Shown: in pieces, positions 35,527 to 40,160 of the stretch
How the letters are laid out: each line of letters starts with the position of its first letter
Numbering within the stretch: position 1 is the stretch's first letter
Source of the DNA: Desulfovibrio sp. OttesenSCG-928-A18
GTDB lineage: Bacteria > Desulfobacterota > Desulfovibrionia > Desulfovibrionales > Desulfovibrionaceae
Reading direction: 5' to 3'
DNA: 40,160 nt
Assembly (NCBI GenBank): GCA_030267245.1
Contig: JAJDJN010000003.1
Coordinates: 1 to 40,160 of the forward strand
Program-made: the position numbers and the translations under genes
The notes under the pieces: model-generated
What the model was told of the DNA's origin: nothing
Seen by the model: the letters and a program-made list of their open reading frames with translations, nothing else
The model's database searches: none

Positions 35527-35787
35527 CATAATAACTCCGCTGGTAAAGGCAGCCGCAAGCGGTGAACATGCTCCCAGAACAAAAGCCACGCCTCCTCATA
35601 AAGTGGCCTGTAACACGCCGCAAGAGAGGAACAGCCAATCTGTTCCTCAAAATTGAGCAACGCACAATGGCATCTCAGACATGCACCAGCGGCATGCAAT
35701 GTTGAACGCCTTGCTGTGCGCAGCAGCTTGGACGGTATTTTGCTACACAATCAGTTACGTTTAGGGTTCTAGGGGGTGTTCCGCTAT

Positions 35788-36696
35788 CTATGCTAACGGT
35801 TTGAGGGGAATGAAAATTTCTGAAAGTAGTTCTTCCGGGGGCGTATTTGTCGGGTCATTATAATAGGCTTCAAATCCTACGCTGTCTCCCGGCTCCCTGC
35901 CGCTTTGTGGCAGCCATTCGCCAAATAGTGAGCGGTAAGCCGGATGCAGCAGGCTGTACGGGCCTTTGATCAGCACGCAGGCGTATTCACCGCCGTTGCC
36001 TATATGTTTGGTAAGCAGTTCGGTAGTTTGTAACAGCTTGGCGAGCGCGGGCGTGTTCTCATCAACGCCTTCGGGGAGAGTAATGCAGACATCCATGCGG
36101 CACTTTTCAACAGGAGTCGAGTCGGGGTCGTCATAAGAAACAGCGTATGCCGGGGAGTTTTGTGCAATAAGGCCCGCAGGCCCCAACAGGCCACACAAGC
36201 GCCCCCAAGCGGGACCGCAAGCATCATAAGGGCCGGTGTGGCGTAATGCGGCAACCAAAACCGGCTTGCATACTTTCACTTTCACATCCACTGGAAAAAC
36301 CTCCGGGTTAGTATGGTAAAAAGGGTATTGCGCAACATCCGCCTTCATCGAGAACGCATGGGAACCGCCATTTTTGCGATATTGCGATGGAGAGACGCCA
36401 AAAGCGGAACGAAAAGCGCGAGTAAAGGCTTCCGGGCTTTCATAGCCAGCATCCAAGGCAATAGCGGTAATGGAGTTCCGCGAGTAAGACACATCTTGCG
36501 CTGCCTTTTGCAACGCCAACCTGCGAATGTAAGCCGCCACACTTTCGCCAACCAGACTTTTGAATATCCGGTGAAAATGGAAGGGGGAAAAGTGAGCGAT
36601 GGCCGCCAATTCATCAAGTGTTTGCAAAGCGTCAAGGTGCTTTTCAATGTGCAGTAATACCCGCTGTATTCTTCTTGAGTATGTGTTGTTGCTCAT
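35788..36696 (-). CDS. AraC family regulator with GyrI-like effector-binding domain
   Basis: N-terminal HTH (LDELAAIAHFSPFHFHRIFKSLVGESVAAYIRRLALQKAA) and C-terminal GyrI-like domain (VAALRHTGPYDACGPAWGRL). Confidence 0.95.
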   Translation of the reverse strand: MSNNTYSRRIQRVLLHIEKHLDALQTLDELAAIAHFSPFHFHRIFKSLVGESVAAYIRRLALQKAAQDVSYSRNSITAIALDAGYESPEAFTRAFRSAFGVSPSQYRKNGGSHAFSMKADVAQYPFYHTNPEVFPVDVKVKVCKPVLVAALRHTGPYDACGPAWGRLCGLLGPAGLIAQNSPAYAVSYDDPDSTPVEKCRMDVCITLPEGVDENTPALAKLLQTTELLTKHIGNGGEYACVLIKGPYSLLHPAYRSLFGEWLPQSGREPGDSVGFEAYYNDPTNTPPEELLSEIFIPLKPLA

Positions 36697-36941
36697 GTTT
36701 CCCTTTTACAGCTTGTCGTTTGAAGTTTCCTGACTTTTTTTGCTAAATTTGAACGATGGCGTTCAGGTTTGTGGCGTACCGTGTATGAACTGACAAGTGA
36801 TGATACCGGCACAGCCAGTACAGCGCTTGAACATTTGCCGCACGCAACCTGTCGATACCATTCTGGCTTGACCCGACAAGAAATGTTGCTTACGGCATCT
36901 TTCGGGAAAATGGCAATTGCTTACAAGGTTATAGGGGCTAA

Positions 36942-37466
36942 ATGAACAATCATCCGCTAATATCGTCACTCCATGGTGGCAAGCGTTGGTCAACGGATCG
37001 GGCGCAGTTGGTTGCGGAGACGGTTCTGCACGATCCCGGTCTGTTTGAGGTTTTGTTCAACGGACTGACGATTGACGAACCACTGGCCCGCATGCGTGCC
37101 GCTTATGCCGTTTCCAAAGTGGCGTCCGAACGCCCGGATTTGTTGCAGCCATATAAGGAACAATTCCTTGACCGCCTGCTCGATCCGGACAACAGCCACC
37201 TTGCTCGTGCTTGCATGCTTCAGGCGTTGCGTACCTTGACTCTCGACAAAGAAGGTATCGAGTTGCTGGTTGATACACTCAAAGATTTCTTGTTCAGTGA
37301 AAGCAGTATTGTGAAGACCTTTTCCCTCCAATTATTGGCTGATTTTGCCGCTGAAGACGAAGGCCTGCGCAACGATGTGCTGCCGCTGCTTTGGGCTGCC
37401 AGAGAAAGGGGTACTCCAGCCATGCGCGCCAGGGCGAGGAAGCTGCTCAAACGATATCATTTGTGA
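36942..37466 (+). CDS. HEAT-repeat-like protein
   Basis: Helical repeats (EPLARMRAAYAVSKVASERPDLL...HLARACMLQALRTL...). Confidence 0.7.
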   Translation: MNNHPLISSLHGGKRWSTDRAQLVAETVLHDPGLFEVLFNGLTIDEPLARMRAAYAVSKVASERPDLLQPYKEQFLDRLLDPDNSHLARACMLQALRTLTLDKEGIELLVDTLKDFLFSESSIVKTFSLQLLADFAAEDEGLRNDVLPLLWAARERGTPAMRARARKLLKRYHL

Positions 37467-37559
37467 TTGTGCCGTATATCGATTCCACTCTGAGGTCGTT
37501 GGTTACCATATCCGGCGATCTGTTTTCAGATGATGCCTATCAAATAAAAAGGGGTGTCC

Positions 37560-38069
37560 ATGCTCATAATTTTTAGCGGCTTACCCGGCACAGGAAAAAC
37601 CGCCATTGCGTCCATTGCAGCTCGTGAACTTGGTGCGGTATACCTGCGCATTGACAGCCTGGAGATGGGCATCATTCGTTCCGGGCTCGTGGCTGATCAA
37701 TGGAATCTCGGCCCTGCCGGATACTGCGCGGCCTATGCCGTGGCCCTGGACAATCTCAAGAACGGTATGACAGTGGTCGCGGATTCGGTGAATCCCCTAA
37801 AAATTACGCGAGACGCTTGGCGAGATGTGGCTATCCAGGCGGCCGCGCCGTACCTGGAAATCGAGGTGGTCTGTTCAGACGAAGCGGAACACAAAAGACG
37901 CGTTGAATCCCGAAAAAGTGATGTGGAGGGCCTTTGCCTGCCAAACTGGCAGCAAGTTATGGACAGGGAATACGAGCCGTGGAACCGGGAACGGTTGGTG
38001 TTGGATACAGCTGGACTCTCCGTAACCGAGTCGGCGCGCAGCGTTGTGGCAGCACGCCCGCCAGCATGA
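37560..38069 (+). CDS. P-loop AAA/zeta-like kinase
   Basis: MLIIFSGLPGTGKTAIASIAARELGAVYLRIDSLE Walker A; ATG at 37560 preferred. Confidence 0.88.
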   Translation: MLIIFSGLPGTGKTAIASIAARELGAVYLRIDSLEMGIIRSGLVADQWNLGPAGYCAAYAVALDNLKNGMTVVADSVNPLKITRDAWRDVAIQAAAPYLEIEVVCSDEAEHKRRVESRKSDVEGLCLPNWQQVMDREYEPWNRERLVLDTAGLSVTESARSVVAARPPA

Positions 38070-38350
38070 TACTCTCCAAAGGTCCAAATAGTCAGAACAT
38101 ATTTTTCTCCACTACCGCGAAAGACTTTGTTTACGCCCTGGCAAACTCGGTTCTCGCAGTTGGTGTTTCTGCTCTGGCTGTGTCTGTGTAAAGCCCCTTC
38201 ATCAGTGCAGACCTAAATCAGACACTTCCGCATGCTTGAGGACAAGTTCCTCTGGGGTCAAACACCCTCATTGTGTGGGCACTCACTTGAACCGAATATC
38301 GCAAGATGTTCTGGGGCAACGGGGAGTGCGTTGTTTCATTTATTTTTGGA

Positions 38351-39865
38351 TTATTCCACAGCGTCTTCCTCTCCACTGGAAGAATTAATAAGACTGGAGT
38401 GCTCATCCCAATGATGCGAAGAACTTAGGCACTCTAAAATTTTGTCTGGTACTTGCCCGGCGGTCATCTGCTCAACATCCTTCACGTCCTGAAAGTTAGT
38501 TCTTCGCAACATCAATTCCCAAAGCATTTTGACCCGCTCAGGATCGTACGTTGTATAACCAATAGGTATTCTGGCGTCCCTTAGGCCATATGCAGGAGCG
38601 ATTCGGGCATGATACTGCACCATAGCCCAGCAAGGGGAACCTGGAACAATTAGGATCTCCATTTCATCTAGAGGGGGTGCATTTTGAAATGATAAAAGGT
38701 TATCTGCGATTCCACCATATCGTTGACGGCATTCATGTGCTTCTTGTTTAGAACTTGCTTTGGGAAAAACCAATGACAGTGAACTCTGCTTTTTAGTAAG
38801 TAATTCAGCCACCTGCTCGTAGAAGGCTCTCGAGTACGCGCTTGCACCCCAATATGATGCCGAAGAGGGAAGCCACAGTATGGGCTGAATGCTTGGCGTT
38901 CTGCTCAGCCAATTGATAAAGCCTCCTTTATTCTGTGGCAAATATATAGAGCCAATGATTCCAGTTGTTTTTGGCGAACCATAGCCTGTTCTCCGTTTGT
39001 CACGTTCCCGGAGGTATTTTTCAATGTCAAAAGTGCCTCCAGCGCCTTCAAAATTTAGTAAGACATTATCCTGGACTCTGAGACAAAAATCTTGCACGGA
39101 AAGAGAGTCATTTTGGGTGGTTTGATTATTGAATATGGTGTTGATGTATCTAAGAATTCCGCTATTCACGACAAGATCCAGGTTGTCACCTGAAAAACCG
39201 GACAAAGAAGAAGATATTTTTAAATGTCCATCGGATTGCCATTCTGAGTGGATATCCACAGACACTGGGAAAGAAACTAGCTTCTCATAAAAGCAGCTGT
39301 TAATTCTATAGAGCCGCGTTTTGGATTTTTTAATATTTTCTATGGTCGTGCAGAGCTTGAATCTGTTAAAGTCTTCTTGAAATATAGATTCTGCACTGAA
39401 CTCATTGTATAATGTCTCTTCAGAAACTAATTCATAAAATCCAGCCAGACTTGGATTTGATGCACGAGGTTGGATATGCTCTGAAGCTAAATCAATATAA
39501 AATGATGCTGTATATCTTTCAATGCCTTCCAGTTGTATTGTTCCGTCACTTTGTTTTAATTCGTTAAGTCCACTTGTTACCTCAATATCACCATTTTCAT
39601 TCAAAAATGCCAGATTTGTGCTGATAATTTGTTGCAGGAGTTCTTCTCTTTCATTGTCATTAATGCCAAGAAAAGACTGCAATTCATACGGACTTATTCT
39701 ATTTAATGTATCAAGTAGCTGGATTGATATCTCTAAAAAAGCTGGAAGAGGATTTCTTGCAGTAACATCAAAGTCAGCAGTATATTTTTTTGCCGGTATC
39801 AAAAAAGAATAGCTTGCAATCAGTCGCTTTTTAACTTGCTTAATAGCGTTTGCTGACTCAGACAT
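38351..39865 (-). CDS. Uncharacterised 504-aa protein, partner of SF1 helicase
   Basis: Complete ORF, start 3 bp after the stop of the helicase ORF; no family recognised by eye. Confidence 0.85.
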   Translation of the reverse strand: MSESANAIKQVKKRLIASYSFLIPAKKYTADFDVTARNPLPAFLEISIQLLDTLNRISPYELQSFLGINDNEREELLQQIISTNLAFLNENGDIEVTSGLNELKQSDGTIQLEGIERYTASFYIDLASEHIQPRASNPSLAGFYELVSEETLYNEFSAESIFQEDFNRFKLCTTIENIKKSKTRLYRINSCFYEKLVSFPVSVDIHSEWQSDGHLKISSSLSGFSGDNLDLVVNSGILRYINTIFNNQTTQNDSLSVQDFCLRVQDNVLLNFEGAGGTFDIEKYLRERDKRRTGYGSPKTTGIIGSIYLPQNKGGFINWLSRTPSIQPILWLPSSASYWGASAYSRAFYEQVAELLTKKQSSLSLVFPKASSKQEAHECRQRYGGIADNLLSFQNAPPLDEMEILIVPGSPCWAMVQYHARIAPAYGLRDARIPIGYTTYDPERVKMLWELMLRRTNFQDVKDVEQMTAGQVPDKILECLSSSHHWDEHSSLINSSSGEEDAVE

Positions 39866-39868
39866 GAT

Positions 39869-40160
39869 TTACTCACTTTTGGGATTGGAAAGAGGAATAA
39901 CTTGATACTCTCCGCTGGCAACCAAAGACTTCTCCTTGATAAACCTAAAGACTCTCCCCAATGGGCTATTCTGAGACGACCACATCTGCGATGCACCCAC
40001 AATAACCAAATGGTTTTTCGCTCTGGAAAGAGCAACATTTATCCGCGCCTGATCATTCATAAATCCAGCTTTTTGCGCCATATTGTGCCGCACCAGACTG
40101 AGAATAATAATTCTGTTTTCGCCGCCTTGGTAGCTATCAATCGTGTCTACTTTTACCATC
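39869..40160 (-). CDS. SF1 (Upf1/Dna2-like) helicase C-terminus, truncated by window edge
   Basis: VDTIDSYQGGENRIIILSLVR (motif V) and ARINVALSRAKNHLVIVG (motif VI). Confidence 0.92.
   Translation of the reverse strand, partial: MVKVDTIDSYQGGENRIIILSLVRHNMAQKAGFMNDQARINVALSRAKNHLVIVGASQMWSSQNSPLGRVFRFIKEKSLVASGEYQVIPLSNPKSE

Noticed and set aside
36763-36993. 76-aa - strand ORF
   Set aside because: Overlaps the start of the HEAT-like gene in antisense; no motif or partner.

Overview
The window looks like a decayed IncP/MOBP-type mobile element carrying a large accessory island, probably from a deltaproteobacterial or Desulfovibrio-like host (taxonomy is inference only). Left to right: (1) 254-3976, a tightly overlapping three-gene operon with an AbiEi-like antitoxin, an AbiEii-like nucleotidyltransferase toxin, and a 698-aa protein with GHKL ATPase motifs plus a C-terminal PD-(D/E)XK-like nuclease signature; this is the best candidate for an undescribed defence module. 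(2) 4231-6174, an RP4-like oriT, lytic transglycosylase, TraJ/MobC-like protein and a relaxase whose C-terminus is cut off. (3) About 6.1-28.8 kb, an island dominated by exported (Sec or Tat signal peptide) enzymes: alpha/beta hydrolases, carboxymuconolactone decarboxylase/cupin proteins, flavodoxins, a DUF362 protein and an FGE-fold protein, with an MFS pump, a cytochrome-b-like membrane protein, an OmpR-type two-component system and two AraC_N regulators, one lacking its HTH. Repeated sequence boxes suggest two regulons, one for the response regulator and one for AraC. (4) 28.8-35.1 kb, a minus-strand conjugation block: topoisomerase IA, two tandem Dam-like methyltransferases, ArdC-like antirestriction protein, TraF peptidase and a TraG coupling protein missing its N-terminal half. 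(5) 35.1-40.2 kb, an AraC/GyrI-like regulator, HEAT-like protein, P-loop kinase, and a 504-aa unknown protein immediately downstream of an SF1 helicase that runs off the window. No CRISPR array, tRNA or rRNA was recognised. All family calls come from reading motifs by eye; no database search was run.
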